Origin: Lutraria lutraria
Lineage: Eukaryota > Mollusca > Bivalvia > Venerida > Mactridae
Assembly: GCA_964023205.1 (NCBI GenBank)
Contig: OZ026835.1
Span: forward strand, 24,379,817 to 24,443,816
Direction of reading: 5' to 3'
Length of the DNA: 64,000 nucleotides
The translations under genes and the position numbers were made by a program. The notes beneath the pieces were generated by a model. It made no database searches, had not been told where the DNA came from, and saw only the letters and a list, made by a program, of their open reading frames with translations. This document shows positions 13,236 through 24,883 of this stretch, in pieces (the first letter of the stretch is position 1; every line of letters begins with the position of its first letter).

Positions 13236-15129
13236 TCTTCTTACACATACCTATGCTTATATAGTTCCTACCTAGCATGGGGCGTAGTGGGTGTTTGACA
13301 CAAGACGGCCCCCAAATCAGTGGGACTGTTCTCTCCGCATATGCTTACTTACATTCTTAATTTGTTAATTCGCAAATATATGAAACACAATTTCAACGCG
13401 GTGCCTGGTCTCCCTCATTCAATTTGGAATTATTCTGCGATTGATCGGTTCCTCTATTCTCAGACTGATAGTTTTTATATAAATGCAATTCGGTAATGCA
13501 AGTACATCAATGTACATGCACCAACATACCATTATACTTACTCACCTAATTATATGTGTACTGATTCACCATGTGTCCGGCTTACATACATATGTAACCG
13601 TCTATATAGTTGATTTTAAAACAAATTGTTACTTTAACACAACCGCTGCTTATGGAATTCACAGTAAGATACCTACGTACCATATGCACATTGCCGCCAA
13701 CGACAACAACCCAACACGCAATGATAACACGATACAGCAGCCTTGATTGGTACATAGCGCAACATATCAAACTAAAGCCATACGGATGGTTTCGTTACAG
13801 TAACCCCACGTGAAATGCGATTAACAATCGCTATTATTGCATAAATGAATATTAATTAATGCAAAACGTACACAATGCGCTGTTTCTATTTCATTTAAAT
13901 TGCAAGAAACAAACGCCAACCGATTGCGGAACTGTTTGAAGCCTGCATAACACTAACGAATGAAAAAAGAAAAGAAAAAAAAGATCCGTGGCCGGCCTCG
14001 AACCCGCCACAAAAAGTCTGTCTGTCTCGAAAGCTTTCAATGTCCGACGCTTTACCGACTGCGCCATAGCGGCACATTGTCTGACGACAATCGGAACATA
14101 TATATCAAGATTTTTGTGCACGTGTTCGGTTGAGTGGTTTCATATTACTGTAAACTTGGCAAGTTTTACGATATCAGAAATTACTGTAAGAGACAAACAT
14201 AATATATGACAAAAACATTCATTTCCCTTGGTGTCCTTGATGCTCGGTGGGTGCCATTGCTATACGCAATTGGGTTACTTCCCTTTGTCGATGATGCACG
14301 TTTATGCGTGTTCGTTACCTTCAGGGTGTGATAAAAATGAGCGCATATTAACAAATATAAATCGACTCGACTGAATGCAATCTGAGAATGTGAAAACGAA
14401 GGAATGACATTTCAATAAAGTCGTCTTCTTGCACATACCCATGCTTATATAGTTCCTACCTAGCATGGGGCGTAGTGGGTGTTTGACACAAGACGGCCCC
14501 CAAATCAGTGGGACAGTTCTCTCCGCATATGCTTACTTACATTCTTAATTTGTTAAGTTCGCAAATATATGAAACACAATTTCAACGCGGTGCCTGGTCT
14601 CCCTCATTCAATTTGGAATTGTTCTGCGATTAATCGGTTCCACTATTCTCAGACTGATAGTTTTTAAATAAATGCAATTCGGTACTTCAAATACATCAAT
14701 GTACATGCACCAACATACCATTATACTTACTCACCTTATTATATGTATACTGATTCACCATGTGTCCGACGTACATACATATGTAACCGTACATGTTCAG
14801 TGTCTATATAATTGATATTAAAACAAATTGTTACTTTAACACACGCGCTGCTTATGGAATTCACAGTAAGATACCTACGTACCATATGCACATTGCCGCC
14901 AACGACAACAACCCAACACGCAATGATAACACGATACAGCAGCCTTGATTGGTACATAGCGCAACATATCAAACTAAAGCCATACGGCTTGTTTCGTTAC
15001 AGTAACCCCACGTGAAATGCGATTAACAATCGCTATTATTGCAGAAATGAATATTAATTAATGCAAGACGTACACAATGCCACTGCTCGAAAAAACGCGT
15101 TTACGGAAGTTTAGTGAAAAATTATATCT

Positions 15130-16021
15130 CTATAAACTTCACGTTTAAAATTTACTTAGAATATAATGTAATTTAAACTTCAAATTTACATTTCTTCGTT
15201 TATTTGAAATTTACTTAGCGTTTAATGAAGAATTAAATTCGTGTAAACATCATGTTTAAAATTTACTTAGAATATAATGACACTTAAACTTCAAATTTAC
15301 ATTTCTTCGTTTATTTGAAATTTACTTAGTGTTTAATGAAGAATTAAATTCGTGTAAACATCATGTTTAAAATTTACTTAGAATATAATGACATTTAAAC
15401 TTCAAATTTACATTTCTTCGTTTATTTGAAATTTACTTAGCGTTTAATGAAGAATTAAATTCGTGTAAACATCATGTTTAAAATTTACTTAGAATATAAT
15501 GACATTTAAACTTCAAATGTACATTTCTTCGTTTATTTGAAATTTACTAGCGTTTAATGAAGAATTAAATTCGTGTAAACATCATGTTTAAAACTTACTT
15601 AGAATATAATGACATTTAAACTTCAAATTTACATTTCTTCATTTATTTGAATTTTACTTAGCGTTTAATGAAGAATTAAATTCGTGTAAACATCACGTTT
15701 AAAATTTACGTAGAATATAATTACACTTATATACTTCAAATTTACATTTCTTCATTTATTTGAATTTTACTAGCGTTTAATGAAGAATTAAATTCGTGTA
15801 AACATCAAGTTAAAAATTTACTTAGAATATAATGACACTTAAACTTCAAATTTACATTTCTTCATTTATTTGAAATTTACTAGCGTTTAATGACGAATTA
15901 AATTCGTGTAAACATCACGTTTAAAACTTACTTAAGAATATAATGACACTTAAACTTCAAATTTACATTTCTTCATTTATTTGAAATTTACTAGCGTCTA
16001 ATGAAGAATTAAATTCGTGTA
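15130..16021. repeat. 111-bp subterminal minisatellite, left arm of the CACTA-like element
   Basis: The phrase 'cgtgtaaaca' recurs at 15240, 15351, 15462, 15572, 15683, 15795, 15905 and 16016 (spacing 110-112 bp), so about eight tandem copies. Each copy contains 'aatttacttagaatataatg', 'cttcaaatttacatttcttc' and 'gtttaatgaagaattaaatt'. Copies are close but not identical, and later ones lose a base in 'ttactagcg'. CACTA elements typically carry transposase-binding motifs repeated under their termini. That role here is inference. Confidence 0.9.
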
Positions 16022-16409
16022 AAATAAAGTTGGAGTTTATAATTTTACTTTATTTGACAGTGAAGATACTTTGTTTTGACTCAGACTTTGTCGATATGTA
16101 ATGTTAATTAATATTAACCCTATCATTTTGGAACCGATTTTTGAAAATTATGCAAATTACAACCGAAACGAGTGCATTATTTTATTAGAAAATGAAATTG
16201 AGAGTTGAATACCTAGTGACAATCAAGAGAATGATTTTGAAGATTATGCATTATTTTGATTTTTGAATTGAGATATTTGACTGATGTTTATATAAGGTTT
16301 TACATTATTTTCTATTATTCTAGATAGTTACTCTTTTAGTTGTATAGGGTCTGTGGCTAACTAGAACTACTGTAAGTCATGTTCCCCGTTTTCTGCTGTC
16401 CATTACTAG

Positions 16410-16637
16410 ATGTATGCCATGTTGTATAAAAGGTATAAATCCATCACAAACGCTGAAAATTTTACTGAGGTTAACACATGCAGTGATAATTGTTTACACA
16501 ACCTGTATGCATTTGCGCACTGCATCAGTGGTCAGTTTTACAGAGTGTCTAATTTTAGAACAGATTATCAACACAGGAGAGTACACAGGAGAGTGCCAAC
16601 GGATTTAGATTTAAACTTTGTCGTGGAGTTTAAATGA
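16410..16637 (+). CDS. Unrecognised 75-residue ORF in the CACTA-like element
   Basis: The ORF starts at ATG directly after an in-frame stop and ends TAA-free until TGA at 16635-16637. The C-terminal part is basic and protein-like (DYQHRRVHRR, then PTDLDLNFVVEFK). Cysteines and histidines in the middle do not form a zinc-finger spacing I recognise. No family is assigned. It could be a remnant of a transposase or of a captured host exon, or it could be chance. A 64-residue ORF in another frame overlaps it, which lowers confidence. Confidence 0.2.
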   Translation: MYAMLYKRYKSITNAENFTEVNTCSDNCLHNLYAFAHCISGQFYRVSNFRTDYQHRRVHRRVPTDLDLNFVVEFK

Positions 16638-17037
16638 AGAACTGATACATTCGTTAATTTGTTGATTTGCAAAATGGAAGATTATTATTCTTCTGTGTAT
16701 GGAACTGATGTCTCCTGATGAAGAGTAAAATAGGTATACATCTTATGTTTATGTCTCATATGTTTAATACGTACTGTATACTTGATTTACTTTGATAACC
16801 ACCTATGATTTTTATACTTCTACACATATACTGTACGACGAATATACAATTAAATCAGCTTTATCATATTGAACAGCATTTTTATTACAGCACTTTTTGC
16901 ATGAAACACAACATAGTCATATATATCATGCCTGGGCCATGGTAATACAAATGTATATAATATAGATCATACCTATGACAATGATGAGAAATGTCTATCA
17001 AGGCTTTTATATTTATATTATTTTTGTATACTTACAG

Positions 17038-17113
17038 CGACGGCGAGGAATGCATCATAATATTTAAAGCTTCTCAAGGAAATGGACAAAAAGGTCAAAG
17101 TCAGAAGGGATAG
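17038..17113 (+). pseudogene. Exon-like terminal coding fragment with acceptor site, stop and downstream polyA signal
   Basis: A pyrimidine/T-rich tract ends in 'tatacttacag' at 17037, a good splice acceptor. It is followed by a frame beginning DGEECIIIFKASQGNGQ, continuing with a short Gly/Gln/Lys tail and ending TAG at 17111-17113. AATAAA follows at 17260-17265. The arrangement looks like the last exon and 3' UTR of a gene carried inside the transposon. The source gene is not recognised, and whether it is captured host sequence or the element's own remnant cannot be told from this window. Confidence 0.3.
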
Positions 17114-17359
17114 CGGCAGGAGCTCAAACGTATGCGATCGACATCAACGGAACCTTCTAATCTAAAGATGGCGGAGGATTGCTGTTTGACTGTCAATCAG
17201 GACAAAATTTAATGTTATTCAGGATAAGGAGTAATGTTATTCGATGAAATATTGATGAAAATAAAGCAATAACTTTGAAAAGTTTTGTATTTTATTGTAC
17301 GATACGAAATATCGTGCATTCTGTTTACTATGTGTAATAAAGTGAGTCGTATTAAACGT

Positions 17360-17960
17360 GAAATTTACTGCAGGTTTTCGTAAAGCTAAGACACGAAGTT
17401 TAATGAAATAATATGGGAATATAATGCATTATATACTGCACGTTTACATAAAGCTTAAACACGAAGTTTAATGAAATAAAATGTGAATATACTGCATTAT
17501 GTTGCAAGTTTACATAAAGCTTAAACACGAAGTTTAATTAAATAAAATGTGAATATACTGCATTATATTGCAAGTTTTCATAAAGCTTAAACACGAAGTT
17601 TAATGAAATAAAATGTGAATATACTGCATTATATTGCAAGTTTACATGAATCTTAAACACGAAGTTTAATGAAATAAAATGTGAATATACTGCATTATAT
17701 TGCAAGTTTACATGAATCTTAAACACGAAGTTTAATGAAATTAAATGTGAATATACTGCATTATATTGCAAGTTTACATGAATCTTAAACACGAAGTTTA
17801 ATGAAATAGAATGGGAATATACTGCATTATATTGCAAGTTTACATAAATCTTAAACACGAAGTTTAATGAAATAAAATGGGAATAAACTGCATTATAATT
17901 TATATTGCAAGTTTACATAAAGCTTAAGCACGAAGTTTAATGAAATAAAATGGGAATTTA
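17360..17960. repeat. 66-bp subterminal minisatellite, right arm of the CACTA-like element
   Basis: 'acgaagttta' recurs at 17393, 17461, 17527, 17593, 17659, 17725, 17791, 17857 and 17930. The spacing is 66 bp in most copies. The last interval is 73 bp owing to a short insertion. Each copy carries 'ctgcattatattgcaag' and 'tttacat(a/g)a'. Because 66 is a multiple of 3, the minus strand stays open for 106 codons as a 22-residue repeat. I treat that as a by-product of the period. Confidence 0.9.
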
Positions 17961-18217
17961 CTGCATTATAAACATGGAGTTTAACTGCATTTAATATTAG
18001 TTTCCGGGCGAAGGAAATTCCATGTTTACATCAAGTTTACGATGAACTTAAACTCCTGTAAACTCCGGAGTTTACGTCCTTGTAAACTTAAAGTAAACGC
18101 CATGTTAACTTCAAGTTTAATTACCAACTTAAATTCGAATAAACGTCATTAAACACCACATATAATGAAATTTACTTTGAGTTTAAGTTAAAATTAAACG
18201 CGTTTTTTCGAGCAGTG

Positions 18218-21200
18218 TGCGGTGTTTCTATTTCATTTAAATGCAAGAAACAAACGCCAAGCGATTGCGGAACTGTTTGAAGCCTGCATAACACTAATGA
18301 ATGAAAAAATAAAATAAAAAAAAGATCCGTGGCCGGCCTCGAACCCGCCACAAAAAGTCTGTCTGTCTCGAAAGCTTTCAATGTCCGACGCTTTACCGAC
18401 TGCGCCATAGCGGCACACTGTCTGACGACAATCGGAACATATATATCAAGATTTTTGTGCACGTGTTCGGTTGAGTGGTTTCATATTACTGTAGACTTGG
18501 CAAGTTTTACGATATCAGAAATTACTGTAAGAGACAAACATAATATATGACAAAAACATCCATTTCCCTTGGTGGGTGCGTTTCCTATGCGTAATTGGGT
18601 TACTTCCCTTTGTCGATGATGCACGTTTATGCGTGTTCGTTACCTTCAGGGTGTGATAAAAATGAGCGCATATTACCAAATATAAATCGACTCGACTGAA
18701 TGCAATCTAAGAATGTGAACACGAAGGAATGACATTTCAATAAAGTCGTCTTCTTACACATACCCATGCTTATATAGTTCCTACCTAGCATGGGGCGTAG
18801 TGGATGTTTGACACAAGACGGCCCCCAAATCAGTGGGACAGTTCTCTCCGCATATGCTTACTTACATTCTTAATTTGTTAAGTTCGCAAATATATGAAAC
18901 ACAATTTCAATGCGGTGCCTGGTCTCCCTCATTCAATTTGGAATTGTTCTGCGATTAATCGGTTCCACTATTCTCAGACTGATAGTTTTTAAATAAATGC
19001 AATTCGGTAAGGCAAGTACATCAATGTACATGCACAAACATACCACTATACTTACTCACCTAATTATATGTATACTGATTCACCATGTGTCCGACTTACA
19101 TACATATGTAACCGTCTATATAATTGATATTAAAACAAATTGTTACTTTAACACACGCGCTGCTTATGGAATTCACAGTAAGATACCTACGTACCATATG
19201 CACATTGCCGCCAACGACAACAACCCAACACGCAATGATAACACGATACAGCAGCCTTGATTGGTACATAGCGCAACATATCAAACTAAAGCCATACGGC
19301 TGGTTTCGTTACAGTAACCCCACGTGAAATGCGATTAACAATCGCTGTTATTGCAGAAATGAATATTAATTAATGCAAAACGTACACAATGCGCTGTTTC
19401 TATTTCATTTGAATTGCAAGAAACAAACGCCAATCGATTGCGGAACTGTTTGAAGCCTGCATAACACTAACGAATGAAAAAAGAAAAAAAAAAGATCCGT
19501 GGCCGGCCTCGAACCCGCCACAAAAAGTCTGTCTGTTTCGAAAGCTTTCAATGTCCGACGCTTTACCGACTGCGCCATAGCGGCACACTGTCTGACGAGA
19601 ATCGGAACATATATATCAAGCTTTTTTTGCACGTGTTCGGTTGAGTGGTTTCATATTACTGTAAACTTGGCAAGTTTTACGATATCAGAAATTACTGTAA
19701 GAGACAAACATAATATATGACAAAAAATTCCATTTCCCTTGGTGTCCTTGATGCTCGGTGGGTGCCATTGGTATACGTAAGTGGGTTACTTCCCTTTGTC
19801 GATGATGCACGTTTATGCGTGTTCGTTACCTTCAGGGTGTGATAAAAATGAGCGCATATTACCAAATATAAATCGACTCGACTGAATGCAATCTGAGAAT
19901 GTGAAAACGAAGGAATGACATTTCAATAAAGTCGTCTTCTTGCACATACCCATGCTTATATAGTTCCTACCTAGCATGGGGCGTAGTGGGTGTTTGACAC
20001 AAGACGGCCCCCAAATCAGTGGGACAGTTCTCTCCGCATATGCTTACTTACATTCTTAATTTGTTAAGTTCGCAAATATATGAAACACAATTTCAACGCG
20101 GTGCCTGGTCTCCCTCATTCAATTTGGAATGGTTCTGCGATTAATCGGTTCCACTATTCTCAGACTGATAGTTTTTAAATAAATGCAATTCGGTACTTCA
20201 AATACATCAATGTACATGCACCAACATACCATTATACTTACTCACCTAATTATATGTATACTGATTCACCATGTGTCCGACGTACATACATATGTAACCG
20301 TACATGTTCAGTCTCTATATAATTGATATTAAAACAAATTGTTACTTTTACACACGCGCTGCTTATGGAATTCACAGTAAGATACCTACGTACCATATGC
20401 ACATTGCCGCCAACGACAACAACCCAACACGCAATGATAACACTATACAGCAGCCTTGATTGGTACATAGCGCAACATATCAAACTAAAGCCATACGGCT
20501 GGTTACGTTATAGTAACCCCGCGTGAAATGCGATTAACAATCGCTATTATTGCCGAAATGAATATTAATTATTGCAAAACGTACACAATGCGCTGTTTCT
20601 ATTTCATTTAAATTGCAAGAAACAAACACCAAGCGATTGCGGAACTGTTTGAAGCCTGCATAACACTAACGAATGAAAAAAGAAAATAAAAAAAAGATCC
20701 GTGGCCGGCCTCGAACCCGCCCAAAAGGTCTGTCTGTCTCGAAAGCTTTCAATGTCCGACGCTTTACCGACTGCGCCATAGCGGCACATTGTCTGACGAC
20801 AATCGGAACATATATATCAAGATTTTTGTGCACGTGTTCGGTTGAGTGGTTTCATATTACTGTAAACTTGGCAAGTTTTACGATATCAGAAATTACTGTA
20901 AGAGACAAACATAATATATGACAAAAACATTCATTTCCCTTGGTGTCCTTGATGCTCGGTGGGTGCCATTGCTATACGCAATTGGGTTACTTCCCTTTGT
21001 CGATGATGCACGTTTATGCGTGTTCGTTACCTTCAGGGTGTGATAAAAATGAGCACATATTACCAAATATAAATCGACTCGACTGAATGCAATCTGAGAA
21101 TGTGAAAACGAATGAATGACATTTCAATAAAGTCGTCTTCTTGCACATACCCATGCTTATATAGTTCCTACCTAGCATGGGGCGTAGTGGGTGTTTGACA

Positions 21201-22679
21201 CAAGACGGCCCCCAAATCAGTGGGACAGTTCTCTCCGCATATGCTTACTTACATTCTTAATTTGTTAAGTTCGCTAATATATGAAACACAATTTCAACGC
21301 GGTGCCTGGTCTCCCTCATTGAATTTGGAATTGTTCTGCGATTAATCGGTTCCACTATTCTCAGACTGATAGTTTTTAAATAAATGCAATTCGGTACTTC
21401 AAATACATCAATGTACATGCACCAACATACCATTATACTTACTCATCTTATTATATGTATACTGATTCACCATGTGTCCGACGTACATACATATGTAACC
21501 GTACATGTTCAGTGTCTATATAATTGATATTAAAACAAATTGTTACTTTAACACACGCGCTGCTTATGGAATTCACAGTAAGATACCTACGTACCATATG
21601 CACATTGCCGCCAACGACAACAACCCAACACGCAATGATAACACGATACAGCAGCCTTGATTGGTACATAGCGCAACATATCAAACTAAAGCCATACGGC
21701 TTGTTTCGTTACAGTAACCCCACGTGAAATGCGATTAACAATCGCTATTATTGCAGAAATGAATATTAATTAATGCAAAACGTACACAATGCGATGCGCT
21801 GTTTCTATTTCATTTAAATGCAAGAAACAAACGCCAATCGATTGCGGAACTGTTTGAAGCCTGCATAACACTAACGAATGAAAAAATAAAATAAAAAAAA
21901 GATCCGTGGCCGGCCTCGAACCCGCCACAAAAAGTCTGTCTGTCTCGAAAGCTTTCAATGTCCGACGCTTTACCGACTGCGCCATAGCGGCACACTGTCT
22001 GACGACAATCGGAACATATATATCAAGATTTTTGTGCACGTGTTCGGTTGAGTGGTTTCATATTACTGTAGACTTGGCAAGTTTTACGATATCAGAAATT
22101 ACTGTAAGAGACAAACATAATATATGACAAAAACATCCATTTCCCTTGGTGGGTGCGTTTCCTATGCGTAATTGGGTTACTTCCCTTTGTCGATGATGCA
22201 CGTTTATGCGTGTTCGTTACCTTCAGGGTGTGATAAAAATGAGCGCATATTACCAAATATAAATCGACTCGACTGAATGCAATCTAAGAATGTGAACACG
22301 AAGGAATGACATTTCAATAAAGTCGTCTTCTTGCACATACCCATGCTTATATAGTTCCTACCTAGCATGGGGCGTAGTGGGTGTTTGACACAAGACGGCC
22401 CCCAAATCAGTGGGACAGTTCTCTCCGCATATGCTTACTTACATTCTTAATTTGTTAAGTTCGCAAATATATGAAACACAATTTCAATGCGGTGCCTGGT
22501 CTCCCTCATTCAATTTGGAATTGTTCTGCGATTAATCGGTTCCACTATTCTCAGACTGATAGTTTTTAAATAAATGCAATTCGGTAAGGCAAGTACATCA
22601 ATGTACATGCACAAACATACCACTATACTTACTCACCTAATTATATGTATACTGATTCACCGTGTGTCCGACTTACATA
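18218..22679. repeat. 1.2-kb satellite array, block 2 (rest of unit 13 to part of unit 17)
   Basis: Units start at 18704, 19890, 21091 and 22281 (spacings 1186, 1201, 1190). All are subfamily II. A 3-unit higher-order period is visible: features at 18329 and 18997 recur at 21906 and 22574 (offset 3577). Unit 13 (14379-18703) and unit 16 (21091-22280) share private variants: 'ggtacttcaaatacatc', 'cggcttgtttcg', 'atttaaatgcaag', 'aaaaataaaataaaa' and a deletion in 'cccttggtgggtgcg'. They are therefore sister copies. Confidence 0.95.
21790..21797. other. Probable transposon excision footprint (TGC-GA-TGC)
   Basis: Ordinary units read 'cacaatgcgctgtttc'. Here the sequence is 'cacaatgcgatgcgctgttt', an extra 5 bp that makes TGC-GA-TGC. 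The position is exactly where the sister unit 13 holds the CACTA-like element between two TGC duplications. A leftover duplication with two filler bases is the usual scar of cut-and-paste excision. The unit length (1190 = 1185 + 5) agrees. Confidence 0.7.
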
Positions 22680-23598
22680 CAGTAAAACCTCGATTATTCG
22701 AATGTCATTGGGCCCTGAAAAATCATTCGGATAATCCATGGTTTCGAATAATCCATTTCAGTATGATGTACTGTTTGGAAACGATAAAATCCGTACTGTC
22801 CGTATTTTACAAGGGAGTTAACTCTCGTATGCAAACACGACGTTATGATAGGAATAAAATCAAATATATAACACACACAAATTATTTATCTTTGTTTTAT
22901 GAATGTATATGAGTTAACAAATGAAACAATAATTCTTGTTAAATGCATACCCACGTATTTATGGATTATGCAGAACACAATCCGACACAAAATTATGTCA
23001 TTCACACTTTATTTACTAACAATCGACTAGGCATCGCTACCATCCCATTCTAAAATCGAAGACGTAATGTTTTCTGTTTGGAACATTTTTTCACTAAATC
23101 ATCATATTATAGTTAGTTTTTTTAAATTGTGTTCGAATTAGTTTTTAAATTTTGAATGACGCTGAAATGCAAATAATTTCATACAGATCAACAGGTACGT
23201 ACGCGTATTAACTTATTATACCCGAGATCATTGTGAAATATACTCGCGATTAGTATAAAATCGTAACAAACAATATGGTCAACTTAACGATAATTAAACT
23301 GTTGACACGCTTTGTGTATGAATTGATGTTACACATTGTTTGTCACACGACATTTGATTCTCAATCGGCCATTGTTATCAATTGACCAGTTCGAATAATA
23401 GGTGTGAAAATACGCGCATTCGTAACTTTAGGGACCAAATAATGTATTCGGATTACACCAGGTATTCGTAAAATCCGATTCGTATAACCGGGGTTCGTTG
23501 TAGTTGAAATATATAGCGACGTAATCGGGACCGTAGATTTTATTCGGATAATACCGGGTATTCGGATAATCGGTGTTCGGATAATCGAGGTTTTACTG
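22680..23598. mobile_element. Non-autonomous pogo/Tigger-like element (919 bp) in satellite unit 17
   Basis: The left end is CAGTAAAACCTCGATTATTC and the right end is its near-perfect inverse (ATAATCGAGGTTTTACTG). The TA target duplication is at 22678-22679 and 23599-23600. Flanks rejoin to the intact satellite word 'cttacatacatatgtaac'. The CAGTAAAACCTCG... terminus with TA is typical of the pogo/Tigger branch of Tc1/mariner. Subterminal copies of 'ttcggataat' occur in both orientations at both ends. No transposase ORF is present. The homologous site in sister unit 14 (about 19095) is empty, so insertion followed the unit duplication. Confidence 0.88.
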
Positions 23599-24571
23599 TA
23601 CATATGTAACCGTCTATATAATTGATATTAAAACAAATTGTTACTTTAACACACGCGCTGCTTATGGAATTCACAGTAAGATACCTACGTACCATATGCA
23701 CATTGCCGCCAACGACAACAACCCAACACGCAATGATAACATTATACAGCAGCCTTGATTGGTACATAGCGCAACATATCAAACTAAAGCCATACGGCTG
23801 GTTTCGTTACAGTAACCCCACGTGAAATGCGATTAACAATCGCTATTATTGCAGAAATGAATATTAATTAATGCAAAACGTACACAATGCGCTGTTTCTA
23901 TTTCATTCGAATTGCAAGAAACAAACGCCAAGCGATTGCGGAACTGTTTGAAGCCTGCAAAACACTAACGAATGCATAAAGAAAAGAAAAAAAAAAGATC
24001 CGTGGCCGGCCTCGAACCCGCCACAAAAAGTCTGTCTGTCTCAGAAAGCTTTCAATGTCCGACGCTTTACCGACTGCGCCATAGTGGCACTCTGTCTGAC
24101 GAGAATCGGAACATATATATCAAGATTTTTGTGCACGTGTTCGGTTGAGTGGTGTCATATTACTGTAAACTTGACAAGCTTTACGATATCAGAATTTACT
24201 GTAAGAGACAAACATAATATATGACAAAAACATCCATTTCCCTTGGTGTCCTTGATGCTCGGTGGGTGCGTTTCCTATGCGTAATTGGGTTACTTCCCTT
24301 TGTCGATGATGCACGTTTATGCGTGTTCGTTACCTTCAGGGTGTGATAAAAATGAGCGCATATTACCAAATATAAATCGACTCGGCTGAATGCAATCTAA
24401 GAATGTGAAAACGAAGGAATGACATTTCAATAAAGTCGTCTTCTTACACATACCCATGCTTATATAGTTCCTACCTAGCATGGAGCGTAGTGGGTGTTTG
24501 ACACAAGACGGCCCCCAAATCAGTGGGACAGTTCTCTCCGCATGTGCTTACTTACATTCTTAATTTGTTAA
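23599..24571. repeat. 1.2-kb satellite array, block 3
   Basis: This is the remainder of unit 17 after the pogo-like insertion and the first 178 bp of unit 18 (starting 24394), subfamily II. The tRNA-like module lies at about 23997-24088 and has one extra base ('tctcagaaagc'). It ends at the TTAA target 24568-24571 of the large element. Confidence 0.95.
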
Positions 24572-24774
24572 AGTGTATAAAGCTATATCTGACGATTTAT
24601 TTAGAGAAAAGTTAAAAAAATGAAAAACAATTATGCTTTCATATCCATTTGATCATTTTCCGCTTCAATTTTAACAGAAACTGTCTCTTTGATTTATTGG
24701 ACATGCGAATTCTCCGTTTTCATAATAAAGTGTTCTAGAACACCTTATTTGACCATTTTCCGATTCAAATAGAG

Positions 24775-24875
24775 CGGGGTTTGTCGATGATTCCGCGCAT
24801 GCTCAGTACGTGTTTACGGAAATTAATTCTATAAAGATGGCGGCTCCCATGTAAATGAGGAATAACGGCGCCGGA
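24775..24875 (+). promoter_or_regulatory. CpG-type promoter-like stretch at the 5' end of the decayed transposase gene
   Basis: 'gcgcatgctcagta' (near an NRF1-type GCGCATGC core) is followed about 45 bp later by 'aagatggcggct', an AAGATGGCGGC-type YY1 motif, and then by 'cggcgccgg'. The area is locally GC-rich against an AT-rich background and sits just upstream of the first exon-like frame. Such motifs drive many TATA-less metazoan and transposon promoters. Function here is inferred. Confidence 0.4.
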
Positions 24876-24883
24876 TGTCTTAA

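Larger units (their letters stand above)
1..15080. repeat. 1.2-kb satellite array, block 1 (units 1-13, left part)
   Basis: Tandem head-to-tail units. Taking 'aatctaagaatgtg' as unit start, units begin at 1, 1203, 2406, 3607, 4809, 6011, 7214, 8399, 9601, 10804, 11989, 13191 and 14379. The last is interrupted at 15080 by a transposon. Spacings are 1201-1203 bp for long units and 1185-1188 bp for short ones. The difference is a 17-bp indel just before 'tctatataattgatatt'. Units up to about 7213 are mostly subfamily I ('cgttttcttacacatatcatgatt', 'ttctcaatttg', 'tttttattaaaaaaatgc'). From 7214 on, subfamily II ('cgtcttcttacacataccc', 'ttcttaatttg', 'tttttaaataaatgc') alternates with I. Identity between neighbours is very high, with only a few substitutions per unit. 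No selection-supported coding frame is visible. Confidence 0.97.
16022..17359. other. Interior of the CACTA-like element, no recognised transposase
   Basis: AT-rich interior between the two minisatellite arms. Apart from the short ORF at 16410-16637 and the exon-like piece at 17038-17113, I see no conserved domain. An AATAAA signal lies at 17260-17265 on the plus strand. A YY1-type 'aaagatggcgg' word lies at about 17164. The TATA-like 'tataaaag' is at about 16425. Confidence 0.5.
15081..18217. mobile_element. CACTA/EnSpm-like DNA transposon, probably non-autonomous, inserted in satellite unit 13
   Basis: Perfect 23-bp terminal inverted repeats: 15081-15103 (CACTGCTCGAAAAAACGCGT and three more bases) and 18195-18217 in reverse complement. 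The 3-bp duplication TGC is at 15078-15080 and 18218-18220. Removing 3137 bp plus TGC restores an uninterrupted 1185-bp unit. CACTR termini with a 3-bp duplication and repeat-rich subterminal arms fit the CACTA/EnSpm superfamily. Chapaev (4-bp duplication) is the main alternative. The left arm is a 111-bp minisatellite and the right arm a 66-bp minisatellite, both rich in TTTAA/GTTTA words. No transposase-length ORF is present, so movement would need enzyme from elsewhere. Confidence 0.85.

Noticed and set aside
1..15080. Tandem gene cluster such as 5S rRNA, snRNA or histone genes.
   Set aside because: I compared remembered core motifs of 5S, U1-U6 and histone genes with the unit and saw none. 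Only the degenerate tRNA-like module is recognisable.
15130..16021. CRISPR-like regular array.
   Set aside because: The repeats are contiguous 111-bp units without unique spacers, in a eukaryotic transposon arm.
17538..17858. 106-codon minus-strand ORF made of 22-residue repeats.
   Set aside because: It is a consequence of a 66-bp tandem repeat being a multiple of three. No start context, domain or flanking gene structure supports it.
22574..22912. 112-codon ORF spanning satellite and pogo-like element.
   Set aside because: It crosses the transposon boundary at 22680, so it is a chance fusion frame.
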